From NCBI GenBank assembly GCA_021432605.1, contig MU271143.1, positions 1,435,277 through 1,499,276 of the forward strand: 64,000 bases of DNA, read 5' to 3'. A program made the position numbers and the translations under genes. The DNA is from Coniochaeta sp. PMI_546 (taxonomy: Eukaryota; Ascomycota; Sordariomycetes; Coniochaetales; Coniochaetaceae). Of this stretch, positions 1-11,519 are shown in pieces; positions within the stretch are counted from its first letter, which is position 1; every line of letters starts with the position of its first letter. Under the pieces are notes generated by a model that ran no database searches, had not been told where the DNA came from, and worked only from the letters and a program-made list of their open reading frames with translations.

Positions 1-351
1 GTCACCCCACAAAGTGCTCAAATCAGGGGGAATCGTGACCAGACTGCGGAGAGGGGTGGGCGCCACCACTAGGTAGGTTGCGCCCAATGGCTTGACTGAC
101 TGACTGAACCGGAGATAGAAGTATATACCTTACCCAGCTCCCGTGTTCTCACTAAAAAGTGAGATAGATCTAAACTGAAGTGAGAGTCGTTTGCAAGCGC
201 CGCATAAAGAACAACATTAGATTCAATATTAGCAATTACTGCCCTTGCTTGCTGTATCTCACGCGCAGCACATCGAGTCGTGGTACAGTACAGTGCACAT
301 CGGATCCCTTACCTCGGCCAAAAAGACGCATCATATCACAGCTTCACCACA

Positions 352-773
352 ATGAATCACACGCCATCGAAACAGTTCTCAACATCCGCCCGCGTACACC
401 CGAGCTACCTACCGTACATCCACACCTCGAAAGCAGCCAAGGGGGCTAAATGGTATGTGCTCGCACCAGTTCGGCGCCACGTAGGTCGCATGAAGTGATG
501 CCACCCCAGCTAACATGAAGGGCAAGGATACCACCCGCAGTGGCACTGGCCGCCGTCGGCTACGGCGTGGCCGCGTATAGGCAGGCACAGATCGAGCGGC
601 ATATCGTGGCGGCAGAGCAGGACATGGCCGCCGAGAGGATGAGGCGGCAGGCGGCCGCGATGCTGGACGACGCGTACGGCGACCGGTCGAGTCTCGAGGG
701 GCTGGAACACGCCATGCGTGTGTACGAGGCGCAGCAGCAGCAGCAGCAGCAACAACAAAATCATGGGAACTGA
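352..773 (+). CDS. Small predicted single-pass (mitochondrial-type) membrane protein
   Basis: I do not recognise a named family. Two exons fit: 352..452 and 521..773 (117 residues). The 68-nt intron has a GTATGT donor and a CTAAC branch site only about 7 nt before its AG. Using the later AG at 539-540 instead puts a stop in frame soon after, so AG 519-520 is preferred. The N-terminus is basic and rich in Ser/Thr/His, like a mitochondrial presequence. One hydrophobic segment follows at about residues 36-51 (PPAVALAAVGYGVAAY). After it comes a charged helix with alternating Glu/Arg/Gln/Ala, and the chain ends in a run of nine or so Gln encoded by a CAG/CAA repeat. Inner-membrane or import-related location is inference. 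The close branch-to-acceptor distance is the weak point of the model. Confidence 0.55.
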
Positions 774-1138
774 TTTCACGTTTCATTGCCGAGACCATCC
801 GAGCTGAAAGGGAGGGGTGAACGGCAAAGATGAGAAGAATTGAATCCGACGACCGTATCACGGGTCTGAGCGGTCGGATATGCAGCATCGTTTGAGATGC
901 TGTCATACGACAAATGTGCATTGTACATACATGGATGACTTTTCGGGCGGATCGGGCGTTATGGAGTTGATCGACTAGCGACACTGGAGGGCGGTATGGA
1001 TTTGGAGCAATAGGAGATTTTGTACATGTAAAACGGTGCATTTGTGAGGCACAGAGAAGGATCGGATTCAAAGAAAAATTCCAACTCCATTCACTACATA
1101 CATCCTTCAGCCTCGGATTTCATAATGACGCTGTAAGA
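774..1138. other. Spacer, nothing recognised
   Basis: This is the 3' flank of the small membrane-protein gene. I see no supported coding, RNA or repeat feature here. Confidence 0.5.
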
Positions 1139-1537
1139 CTAGTCAGGTTGGACTGGTGTCCCAACTCTCGGAACTGTAAGTAGAAAGACGAGTGGTGCTA
1201 TGGCACTTGTCTCAAGTTCTAACAAACATTTGCGTCCGTGATCTAGCATTAGCATCTTCTCATGGATGTGAAACGCGATGTGACCAAGTTTTGGCATATT
1301 GGGCATACTAGAATCAATCTGCTTCACTTGATCACATGGACAAGTACCAGATGTACATGGTAGCGCATATGTACTATAACTCTCAAAACGCTCACCGTCT
1401 GCTAGGTACTTCTCTATAATATGATTTGTGGCGTTCAACTCGTTTATCTTACTGAGCAGATGTTTGTAGTTAAGATCAGCCGGAGAAACGAAAACGGATA
1501 TGTTGATGAGCAGTGGAAAGAGACCGTCAAGCTCCAT
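1139..1537 (-). CDS. Orphan hypothetical ORF (132 aa)
   Basis: This intronless frame opens with ATG at 1537 and ends at 1139. Its composition resembles coding sequence (LLSKINELNATNHIIEKYL, then a Cys-rich CTSGTCPCDQ), but it matches no domain I know. No signal peptide or convincing membrane segment is present. It may be the remaining C-terminal part of a larger gene, for example the middle region of a fungal regulator, because the upstream 270 bases offer no obvious first exon. An ACCCTAAG stretch lies just upstream of the ATG. It could also be a chance frame. Confidence 0.3.
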   Translation of the reverse strand: MELDGLFPLLINISVFVSPADLNYKHLLSKINELNATNHIIEKYLADGERFESYSTYALPCTSGTCPCDQVKQIDSSMPNMPKLGHIAFHIHEKMLMLDHGRKCLLELETSAIAPLVFLLTVPRVGTPVQPD

Positions 1538-1807
1538 GATCCAACCCTAAGACTAAGGGCTGGAGTAAGGGTGTGGCACCATTGCAGTACTTTAAGTTGA
1601 CTGTAACTAACTTTTACACACAAGAGACCGGTACTGGATAGGATGGTATTACTGAGGGCGGCTGAAGCTCCTCTTCTCGATCTAGTGGACGGCCTCTTGT
1701 TATTTTGTTTTTATTGCACAGTAGCAATGCTGATTGGAAGAGATCGGGTCGCAGGCCACTCTAACCCCTTGAGAATCACGAGGGGAAAAGCCTCCATGAT
1801 CCGCAGT

Positions 1808-2806
1808 CTAAGCCCATGCCTCAAACCACCTTACCGCCTGGAAGAACGCCGATTCTTTGCCAAACTTCTGCTCGGGATCAGAAACGTTCGCGCGGACGCC
1901 AAAGCCGTGCTGAGTGCCGGAGTACAGGGACACCTGGTAAGGCTGGGTGGTGTTCGCCAGCAGCGCCTCGATCTGTCCTCGTCGAGCAGGTGGCATCAAC
2001 GAGTCGGTTTCTGGCATGAAGACTTAGCCCAAATGTTCGCCCAATGACCACACGACGGATAACAGAAATACTTACCAGCGGCAGCTACACTCGCCGGCCC
2101 GGCGATCGCCAGGATCTCTCCGTCCTCGAGCAAGCTCGGATGCGCAGCAAAGGCAGCATCGGCCCCTTTACCCTTGGCCACGGCCCGGAAGGCATACCGC
2201 CCACCGTAGCAGTAGCCCGTGGCGGCTATTTTCTCGACACCGGAGCTGCGGAGGTAGGCGATGGCCTTTGCGATCAGGGGGTCGGCGACATCGGGTCCGT
2301 GGGCGGCGAGGAAGGCGGTCGTGTTGAAAGTTGGATCGTTCAGATCGCTTGGGGCTGGGGTGCCGTTGAAGAGATCCGGGGCTACGGTTAGGTAGCCTGC
2401 TCGGGCGAAGCTGTCGGCCAGTCTGTGGTGGTGCTGTTAGATTTTCTTCTGTGGCCACGGCACATCGGAGGGCGATGGAGCAAGGGAATCGCTCTTAGAC
2501 ATACAACTTGTTCTCTGCGAGCTGGATGCCGAAAACGTCGGTGAGGTACACGACGCCTACTTTAGGGGCCTTGCATCCAGGCTTGGACACGTACAGGGTG
2601 GCTGCATGTAGCTCTTTGTTAGTGACTGTACGTTCACCGCGAGACACAGATTTGAAATCCGTACTTCCGTTAACGACCTCCTCTTTTCCCACTGGCGTCC
2701 CAGTGTGGGCGATTATTGATGTGTCCGCAATTGGACAGCTCTTCGCTAATGCCAGTGGAATAGAACAAATGCTCCAAAGAAGCAGAGTGGTGAGAGATGT
2801 TCGCAT
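1808..2806 (-). CDS. Secreted dienelactone hydrolase family protein
   Basis: Alpha/beta-hydrolase of the dienelactone hydrolase (carboxymethylenebutenolidase-like) family, which cleaves lactone or ester bonds. Three exons: 2806..2505, 2422..2076 and 2010..1808 (283 residues). Both introns are 65-82 nt with GTATGT and GTAAGT donors. ATG 2806 is preferred over the in-frame ATG at 2833 because it places a clean signal peptide (hydrophobic TLLLWSICSIPLALA) at the N-terminus. The nucleophile elbow GYCYGG supplies the catalytic Cys, the ETD created across the second splice junction supplies the Asp, and QHGFG supplies the His, so the triad is complete. Family members act on aromatic breakdown products or mycotoxin-like lactones. 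The substrate here cannot be read from sequence. Confidence 0.88.
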
Positions 2807-2833
2807 GATGGCACGCGTGCTATGTAGAGTCAC

Positions 2834-3741
2834 ACAAACCTTTTGTTGTTCTCTTTTTACAAGACACTAAACAGAGCTCGAAAACAGGTGTTACCTTGAA
2901 GCTTGGGATGGAAAGCAGTCCAAAGTTTTTATCTGTACCCGTCCTATCAATCAATGATGCCATTGACTTGGTAAGCTTTAGCAATATTTCCCACGTCACA
3001 CTGCAGTGCAAGACCTGCCATATTCAGCCTGCCAAGACGGCACTGAAAGACGGTTTTAAACCAACCGACTCCGCACGCTGTCAATTTCGATGCTCTGGCT
3101 GAGATGTACAGTCGCATACTCGGCTAAAAACGTGTTGATACTGTAGACTAAGAGGTAAGCGGCATACGCAAAAGCGGCAGATCGGCAGGGTGTTGACGCA
3201 TGAGGGTATTCTGCCGGAAAGGTATGAGATTCCGGGGACTATAATCAACGGTTCTACTTTGAAGGGATGAGGTTGCGAGGCTTGTTGTTTTTTTATGTTT
3301 CTTCAGTAAAGTTTTCGACGTTGTTTGGGGAGCAAAGATAACAGTGCGGTCTTTTCACATATGGACTCTTTGCTCATTGATACGTGATGTGATTCAGCTG
3401 TCTGGTATTACCTAAGTATGACTTGCTTGGCGTAAGGCACTTTGTAAAACTTTGCTTAAAACCTATGAGCAGACCAAAGTGACGAACATACCGTGTCGTA
3501 TCAAAGATGCGTTTAGGTACATGACAAAAGGGTACTGAAAATGCAGATGGGTATATCACCAGACTCAAAAAGAGACAGGAAGCCACAGGACACCAGTCGC
3601 TCATGCGAAACATCTAAAAGTGAAACCGAACACCGGAAAGCGAAGCTCGTAGAATAGTCGGTGTCGTGACCTGCCTTTTCCGAAACACCATAGACACCGG
3701 ACCAGTGAAAGAGCAGAAGGGTACGTCGTAGATCAGCTTGC
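2834..3741. other. Spacer, nothing recognised
   Basis: About 0.9 kb between the dienelactone hydrolase start and the end of the EFE homologue. The open frames here are short and lack domains or splice-consistent extension. Confidence 0.5.
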
Positions 3742-5248
3742 TCAAGCAGTTGCTGCGCTGCATTCCTCGACATGCATTTCGTCCTTGTCGTTCATGTCCT
3801 CCATGGTACGAAGCTCGTCGGTCGCAAGGACGGAGTACCGGTTCTCAGCGAGCAGACGCTTGGTGGTGATACGGTCGGGGTAGTTGCGCATGAACATGTT
3901 GGTGAAGTGCGTACCATAGTGCACCCCCTCACGCTCGGCCGGTGCTGCCCCGTCCTGAACGGCAGGTACTGCCGGGGAGGAGTTCGTGTTGCCTTCGCTG
4001 TATTCCTTGAGGGGCTCCACGACGGCCCGAAAGTTTGGCTCATGGAAGTACGCGATCGTGTAACGCTCACGGTTGTTCAAGCCGACCTTGTGCGGGGTCG
4101 ACTTGAGGAAGGAGTTGGTGAGGTACTGCATCATGTCGCCTGGTTTGACCAGCCCGGTTAGCAACACAAGATCTTGCCAATGGCATGTCTCCACGAGAGA
4201 CAAGAATAACGAAACAAACTGAGTTTGGCTTACCGAGTATGACAGTGAAAGTGTCTTCCATCGGTGGAACATAGACCCAGCCGTCGTCGTTCTCCTTCAT
4301 CCCAGCTGCGCTGTTCTTCCAATTGGCGTACTCCTCATCTTGATAAGGTGGTCGGACAAAGAGTCCTATGTCCGAGGTCAGTGAGACTATCATAAGACCA
4401 AGAAAGTCTAGGGCATCCTTACCTCCCACGTTGTCCTGAGCGGAGATCACCAGGAGACCGTAGTCAGTATGCGATCCAATACCACGGCCGGCTTTGCCCT
4501 TGCCGTTGGTGTTGTTGCGTCCCGGAAATCTGAGCACCCTCGAATGATGCCAGCCATCGGCCGTATACTTGGTGAGGCTGCCAGGCTCTAGTCCGAGACC
4601 CATCTCGGTCAAGCCAAGCAAGACCTCTCCGCACCGGCCGACCTCATCCATGTAAGCGGTCAGTGGGTCTTTCATGTTCGCCTTGGCCGCCCAGGGACAC
4701 GGGCCGTGACACGGCCAGCGAGCCTGGACCCGGGGATCGCTCAGGGGTAGATCCTTTGTCACTGTGAAAATCTCCGAGTAGTCCGCGATGCCGTCCGTAA
4801 TCTCCTCTCCCGATGCGATGTACCCGGCGTAGCTCTGATCGTCAACACAACTGGCCTTCTCCTTGTACGGCAGAGAGAAGAAGCGCCTAGATGCGGCAAA
4901 CGCCGCGTCCCGAAGGCGCTTTTGGTGCGGAGTCATGCTGAATTAGAGGATTCCATCCCGGCGCCAGGTTCGGATCATGGCCCGGCCGAGAGCCTCATCG
5001 CCGGCGCAGTGCGTCACACTAGAAGGTAGCTCGAATGTGTCGAAGTCGCCAACCCGTGCACGGAATCCCGGCGGCATCGTGTTCCTATATTGGTTCATAG
5101 TAGGCGTGACAGGCGACCGGCAGAAAGGAGGCGGCGTGTGAAAAGAGGAGCCCATGGCGCCGAGTGCCTCAGTGCTCATGGCTCGAACAGTATTGAGGAG
5201 CCTGACTCGACCGCTCAAGCTGATGACGGGTTGTGATAGTGCTTGCAT
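3742..5248 (-). pseudogene. Ethylene-forming-enzyme homologue (2OG-Fe(II) dioxygenase) with in-frame stop
   Basis: Strong resemblance over its length to Pseudomonas syringae/Penicillium EFE, which turns 2-oxoglutarate and O2 into ethylene and CO2 and also couples 2OG decarboxylation to L-arginine oxidation. Exons: 5248..4423, 4365..4234 and 4139..3742; introns 57 and 94 nt. Visible motifs: ASGEE (Arg-binding Glu region), RVLRFP, HTDYG (iron His/Asp, about residue 260), STPHKV (second iron His), NNRERY (2OG Arg), AYFHEPNF and YPDRIT. All match EFE as I recall it, so the catalytic set looks complete. However, codon 102 (4945..4943) is TAA. The context DGIL-stop-FSM aligns gap-free with DGIFQIK of the bacterial enzyme, so a CAA or CAG glutamine was probably lost. 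Upstream and downstream frames are otherwise clean. Either a recent pseudogene, an allele, a sequence error or readthrough. The start is uncertain: ATG 5368 and 5179 are also in frame. Confidence 0.85.
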
Positions 5249-5368
5249 TGTGATAGATGTGGTTGATCGTGAAGTAAGAAGACTAGATGGCTTCGAGGAT
5301 TGTTTTGTTTGCGATTCGAGGTGAGTGCCTGACGATGGCTTCCAGGGCACTATGAGTCGGGAGGACAC

Positions 5369-6808
5369 AGGGCTTTAAATAACTTTTCGACAGGAAGCTA
5401 TTCAGGAGGTGCTCTCGATCCTTCTGCGGGCAATCGATGATCCTTTACCTCATTGGTAGTTGCCCAGTGGCCTCGGCCTCGGTATCAAGAAGGTATAGAC
5501 GAGTGGCACTCCCTTGTGTTCCATCACCAAAGTCCCGAGTGTAGCTCAGGTCGCACGGGCAAATTATTCCCTATGGCCCAGGGCAGTGTCCAGGCAAAGC
5601 GAGAGCAAGATGGCAACATGCAACCAGCGATATACTAAGAGCAGAGTGACAAGATAGAAGACGCAAGGCCGCAGTCTGCGAGAAAACCAGGGCAGTCTGT
5701 ATCTGTATCATTGCTCCAAAGCAATCACATAGAACAATGTCGACAGAACCAACGTCTTGGACCGACTCCAATAGACGTTGCCACCGCTGTGATCTGGCGT
5801 GAATCACAAGAGCAATGGCCGGTCCAGGGTGTCAGCCCTCGACTGAAACAGTCTTCTGAAATATCGGTGAGAGCATGACGGAGCCGCGGATACATGCCCT
5901 CGTCGCCGTCTCTGCCGGCCGCAGGTTCTACAGGCCCGCCGTCGTTTCTGTCGATGCAGCCGTAGCCGGGGAGAGAATACGCACTCCACGGGAGTGGATA
6001 GTCGTACGCCACGAGAGATTGAGATTGAGACCGAGGCCTTCATTGTGGCAGTTGTTCAAGTGTCGCATGGTCTGCAATGAAGGGGGCTGTCCCCTATCAC
6101 AACTTGCTTCCGAGGCTTCAAAACTTCAAAACAACGTCTGCAGGTCTTTCGAGGTAACGATGCACAGCCAGGTTGGGCAGCAGGGTCTCAAGTGGCATCT
6201 TCCACTAAGACAAGTCCATATATATTGAACTCAATGACTTTCAGATATCTGCGCACGAGAGGATGGCAGTGTTTGTATCGGTGCACTGCGTCGCTCGGTT
6301 ACCGTAGCCAGCCACCCCTGTCGTTGACCATCGAAAGACATACCCTTCCAGGTCCGGCTCATGATGCGAGCGAGCAAGCAAAGTGTAGCCGAAGCGTGAT
6401 CGAGATGAACGAGCCACGACCATCACACAGCTGCACTACGGCAAGGCTCTTGCTCTTATGAGCAGAGCTACATAGCTGAAACATGCACCCGGGAAAGATC
6501 GCAGCTGAGAGACCCTAAAGCAGTGTAAAGTCGGGAAAGTCTGCCTTCTAATGCAATGAACTTTGATTGGTATAAACACTTTCCAGCTCTTGGTCCGTGT
6601 ATAGAAAAGGTGTAGAAGACTCCAGCCGGTAGCCCATCGCCTAGCGTACATGATACATAATTAGAGTTAGTTCTAGAGAAAGCACTCGTCCAATCCCATA
6701 CGTCCTTAAGAGGCCTGTTTGCCAGAGCCTTCTTGCGCTCGAGACAGCAAGCACCATTGGGAACGAAAGAAAAAATAGGGTCCATGAGCATGATAGATGC
6801 GATTTCGG
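5369..6808. other. Spacer, no supported gene
   Basis: About 1.4 kb. Several 60-130 codon frames exist on both strands, but none has a domain, consistent splicing or convincing composition. I leave it unannotated. Confidence 0.5.
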
Positions 6809-7579
6809 TCATGATCGCGCGAAGCGGCGATGCATGGTACCGTTCCATGCCGGATACGTCGTATGCCACTGGCCATTGTCGAATGTGTGACTGCTACTGG
6901 ACAGAGTTGGGAGGTTGGTGGTGGTGGACGGGAACAATGTTGTAGATTCCGGTTGTAAGGTAGCAATCTGCACGGTAGACGTCTGCAGAATCGACGAGAA
7001 CGTGGTCGATGCTGTAGTAAGGGTCTCGGGTGACGACGATGAAGCGGTCTGCCATGGAATTGACGTGGAGGCAGAAGTGGTGACGCCTCGGGTTGGATCC
7101 GAGGACAGGGGCGTGGGAGAAGAAACCGGCGGTGAGGATAACGGTGAAGGCGGCAATGAGGGGGTGATGTAAACAACGGAGGTCTCTGTCCTGGTCTCCG
7201 GAGGTTGATCGATGTCGACGGTTATTATTGCCGTCTGGGTGATAAAAGCAGTAGTAGGCGAGGCGGTCAGGATAATGGTGTCTGTCACACGCTGAGTCGC
7301 CGGCGGTGAAGACCGAGACACAGTCTCGGTGGTCTTCGGAGGAAGAGTCACAGTCTTAACGACGGTCTCCGGTCCACCACCAGAACCTCCGTTGCCTCCT
7401 GATCCAGTTCCCGAGCCTCCAGACCCGCCAGAGCCACCGCCATCAATCGGGACTACCGAGTATCTCGGGGCAAGGACAGCCGCTTCATTTGCTTGTTGCT
7501 CACTGATAGGCAATGCGGACGAGAGATGAGAGCAAAGAGGTATCGTCAGGAGAAAAGATGCGGAGAACTTAAGCCGCAT
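6809..7579 (-). CDS. Secreted Ser/Thr/Pro-rich wall-type protein
   Basis: A 256-residue intronless protein. ATG 7579 is preferred over an upstream ATG at 7639 because it gives a signal peptide directly (MRLKFSASFLLTIPLCSHLS, cleaved near SALP). A Gly/Ser-rich linker follows at about residues 48-72 (GGGSGGSGGSG type). The remaining chain is about 45% Ser, Thr and Pro with TVTLPP, TETV and VVYITP blocks, typical of heavily O-glycosylated fungal surface or wall proteins. No hydrophobic C-terminal GPI signal is visible, so a secreted or wall-trapped protein is more likely than a GPI protein. No catalytic domain is seen. Confidence 0.7.
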   Translation of the reverse strand: MRLKFSASFLLTIPLCSHLSSALPISEQQANEAAVLAPRYSVVPIDGGGSGGSGGSGTGSGGNGGSGGGPETVVKTVTLPPKTTETVSRSSPPATQRVTDTIILTASPTTAFITQTAIITVDIDQPPETRTETSVVYITPSLPPSPLSSPPVSSPTPLSSDPTRGVTTSASTSIPWQTASSSSPETLTTASTTFSSILQTSTVQIATLQPESTTLFPSTTTNLPTLSSSSHTFDNGQWHTTYPAWNGTMHRRFARS

Positions 7580-8795
7580 CTTCGGGGAGGGATGTTGAGC
7601 CGATGCAGTATGTGTGGAGGCACTTGACGGCGTAAGCAATCTTCTTGGCTGCGAAAGACAGAGCTGGAAAAAGACAAGCAGAGACAGTTAGGGAAAGATG
7701 TGCGACAGACACATTCCTCCAGAGCGCGCTACATCTCTTTTATTTGGCACTTGCCGATGGGAAGCTTTGAAATCTGGATGGCTGGTGTATCACTTTTACA
7801 CTTGATGGAGTTGAGGAATAAGAGGTTGGGGAGAAGGGACGGGACGCAGGGATGCCAGAAATTCGGTGCTTCAAAACGGACCAATAATGCTGGAGGATGT
7901 TGAGGTACTTCGACAACCAGCCACTCCTGTGTTCGAGGACCCACTATCTTTGGAGGTCCCGGTCTGATTGGTTGTAGCCTGACTGCGGCGTTTAGGTTCA
8001 AGGGGACAGACAGTCGCGGCGCAACAGATCTAGATCCAGCTCCAGGAACAAGCACGTGTACTATACACAAAAGATAATGTAGAGGTAGGTAAGTACCTTC
8101 GATATAGCATCAAGTTTATCAGGAATCTATTTGTTAGGGTTGTAGCTGAACCACCAGTCTTAGTAACACCGGTACGTAGTGCGTTCTACAGGAAACCACA
8201 GTCCGAGCTCGAAAGTAGCTGACACTACCGCCGAGGGCACTGTGGCTGAGCTGCGTCGCCGACGTTTGTTTTTGAGTTGATCTGCATCGTGGCGCAAGGC
8301 ACGGCTTGTTGGCAGAACAAATGTCAAATCTAACATGCGCAACCAGAGCACATCAAGCAGCTGACATAGTGTACTCGTGGAGCAGGCAAATGGTTGGCCT
8401 CAGATCCGCTGAAGCTCGCGAACAAAGACCTGCTCAGCCACGACGGCAGTGACGTAGCTTGCCATAGGAAAGCGAGCTGGTTCGTCTTGGCATGGATCAC
8501 GGCTTCCTTCATCCAGCAATCTGGGCCATCTGGGAATCGAATCACCAGGCCGTTGAACATCTGCGCCACTCGCTTCTGCGTGAAGTGTTCTACGAATTGC
8601 CCTGAAGCGCCAAACTAGCGACCATCAAAGGATATATATGTCCCTTGGCTCGCTGCACCTCTTTGCGCAACCTTTTCTACAGTTTTGAAGCTCTCTTGAC
8701 CCCGCTGCGTGGCCTCCGTGCATCTATCTACCCAGCCTCCGCGATTAGGCAGGTGTCCAGTATATCTCCTACGAAGACAGACACAGTTCGCCATA
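7580..8795. other. Spacer and annexin upstream region
   Basis: About 1.2 kb between two divergent genes. It contains an AGGTAGGTAAGTACCTTC motif near 8082-8099 and a GTTAGGGTTG telomere-like word at 8133-8142. The last 150 bases look like the 5' leader of the annexin gene. No gene is supported. Confidence 0.5.
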
Positions 8796-10282
8796 ATGTC
8801 GTATCCAAACTATCCACCCTATGGCCGTGAGCAATACCTGATTGCGCTCCAAAGATGACATAACATCATGTCCAATCCGCTAACGAACAAGCAGAGCCGC
8901 CGACAGGCAACCAGGGCTATTACCAACAACCTCCCGCAGGCCAATATCCGCCTCCGGCGCATTCTCCGTATCCTCCTCAGCAAGCACCACAGGGTGGCTA
9001 CTACCCCCCACCGCAGCCTCCTGCGCAACCCTACGGCGCATCGCCTCCTCCCTCTCCATACGGTCAGCCCTATGGTCAGCCACCAGCGCAAGCGCCTTAC
9101 GGAGCACCGGCTCCTTCGCCGTACGGCGCACCGCCAGCTCAGTACGGCGCGCCTCCCCCGCCAGCGCAACCCTACGGCCAACCACCGCCACAGCAGTATC
9201 CCCCACAGCCCTACGGTGCCCCGCAGGCATACAACAACTACCCGCCGACGCCACCGTCGCTAGGTTACGGCCCTCCACAGAGCATACAATGGAACGGTGA
9301 CGCGGACGCCCACGCGCTGCGCTCAGCCATGAAGGGCTTCGGCACAGATGAGAAGGCGCTGATCCGGATACTTGCTACCAAGGACCCCCTGCAGATAGCC
9401 ACCATCCGCGACGCCTATCAGCGCATCCACCGGCGCAACCTGGAAGCAGACATCAAGAGCGAGACGCGCGGATGGTTTGAGGAGGGGCTGTGCGCCCTGG
9501 TGCGCGGCCCGCTGATGCAGGATGTCCACCTGTTGTGCTCGGCCATGGACGGTCCTGGCACCAAGGAGAAGGTGCTCAATGACGTGCTGCTCGGCCGGTC
9601 CAACGCCGATCTGAACGCCATCAAGAAAGCGTATTCGCATGCCACCCGTCAGCGGCTGGAGGATGCTGTGCGCGGCGACTTGAGCATGAAGACGGAGCGG
9701 CACTTTATGATCGTGCTGCAGGCGCAGCGCGCAGAGGACTCGGCGCCCGTCGTCAAGGCCGACATCGACCGCGATGTCTCGGATCTGTACAACGCGACCG
9801 AGGGAAAGGTCGGCACCGACGAGATAAGGGTCTGCAGCATTCTGAGCACGAGGAACGACAACCAGATCCGGGCGATCGCCCACGAATATCGACTCAAGTA
9901 TGCGAGAAGCCTAGAAGATGTCATCAAGAGGGTAAAGATGCTCCAAACCATCTCAACGAATACCAACGTCGACGTCCACTAACTTGTTTCATAGGAGTTC
10001 TCCGGGCATATGGAGGATGCCTTGCTCTACCAGCTACGGCATGGCCTGGACAAGTACATGCACCAGGCCCAGCTTCTTGAAGATGCGATGTCCGGTGTCG
10101 GAACCAAGGACCATCTGCTAGTCAGCCGTGTCGTTCGTTCACACTGGGACCGCCAGAACATGGACAACGTCAAGGGTGCTTACCAGCAGCGCTATCACAA
10201 GAGTCTGGCTAGCAGGATCAAGGGAGAGACGAGCGGCGACTATGAGCGGCTAATGCTGGCTTGTATTGGGGAGAATGTGTAA
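8796..10282 (+). CDS. Annexin (fungal annexin XIV/C type)
   Basis: Calcium-dependent phospholipid-binding protein. Exons: 8796..8826, 8895..9931 and 9995..10282 (451 residues); introns 68 and 63 nt. The first exon encodes only ten codons plus one base; splicing restores MSYPNYPPYG-Q. The first 150 residues or so are a Pro/Gln/Tyr/Gly-rich tail with repeated PPxQPYG units, as in other fungal annexins and like the N-tail of human annexin VII/XI. Four annexin repeats follow, each opening with a G-x-G-T calcium-site loop: GFGTDEKALI (about residue 158), GPGTKEKVLN, GKVGTDEIRV and GVGTKDHLLV. This matches the expected four-repeat core. Role in fungi is probably membrane organisation or secretion; that is family knowledge, not visible here. 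Confidence 0.95.
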
Positions 10283-11519
10283 CTGGTGTGTCTTGTCTTC
10301 GCTCGTCTAGTTCAGAATCTGTCTCGCACTGCTGGACGTCTGTTTAGTTCCTCGGGCGTCCTTGTCGGACCTCCTGTGTTCTTTTCCTCCCACTTCGCGC
10401 CACTCGCGGTTTCAGTATGAGTGTATGATAGCAGAGGGAGTGTCTTGCATCTTGTAATGTACACATCCGAGCCTCATAGTGCTTGCTTGGCAATTTATCT
10501 TTGCATGTCGCAATTGACATAATCGACATGAAGGAGAACAGTCAGCGACGGACACACTACCATAGTAAAGGTAATAATGCCAAGAGCTATATGTGAACAG
10601 GCCGATATTTTGCGGTTCAATGTGCATATTATAGTATATAGCATATACGAACTGCGGAGCGCATTAGGCGTGAAAGTTCTGCAATTGAGGTTACCTGAAT
10701 CGGCCCTCCGCCGTTCTCAGATGGCAAGTCTGCGTCAACCTGAAACGGCCATCACCGGCCCCGCCAGGTCGGGCAATGTTCACCTTCCACTTTGTGCAAT
10801 CGTAGCATTACCGGTAGCTACCGAGAGTACTTGGTAGTGCATAAGGTAGGCAAGTGAAGCGGAACGACCCTTTCGATGTGTTTCTCGCAGAATCCAAGGC
10901 GCAATGGCTCATGGTGTAAAGATTATAGCATGGAAAACAGAGACCCTCGTCTTTAGAGGTACGTACCTTACCTAATTTACTCCTGCCACCGACTGTATTA
11001 AACCAAACCCGCTGAGCAATGATATACCCTTCCACTGCCTGCCGCGTTGTGCAGCCAATGGGAGTTTCAGCCACCTGTCACGATAATATAAATTTGATGC
11101 TAGCGTACTACTTTAAATTCATTTTAAGTAAACGACTCCCCGAGCCGTTCAACTAGGTCTAGTGCCTTTCACTCCTTCCCGTTCCAAACTCTGTTTTTTT
11201 TTTTTTCGTGGTGTTAAAAAGCGTGTATGGTTTTTACATATTATTTATGAACTACCTACCCACTTCCCTGCCCACTCAAAACGAGCTTGCCATAGCTTTC
11301 ATTTCACCCTCACCATCCGCAGAGGCTTCATCGTCCTCTTCACATTTATGCATCTGAGTTCTTTCGCACCAGGAGATCACATATAGTCAATACTCCTATG
11401 CGCAAGTGTTTAGTCGAGGGTCGAGTAGACACGTGGGTGTCTTTTCGCACGGGATTTTGCCATCAACCTAGTCTCGCGTCTCGCGAACTTGTGTGCACGC
11501 GCTAGACTTTCGTGCCAGT
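10283..11519. other. Spacer
   Basis: About 1.2 kb between tandem plus-strand genes. It holds an AGGTACGTACCTTACCTAA motif at 10956-10975 and a 13-base T run at 11194-11206. The last 200 bases are probably the 5' leader of the next gene. No coding feature is supported. Confidence 0.5.

Noticed and set aside
3742-6000. Secondary-metabolite cluster around the EFE homologue
   Set aside because: Neighbours are a dienelactone hydrolase and a wall protein; no synthase, transporter or P450 is present.
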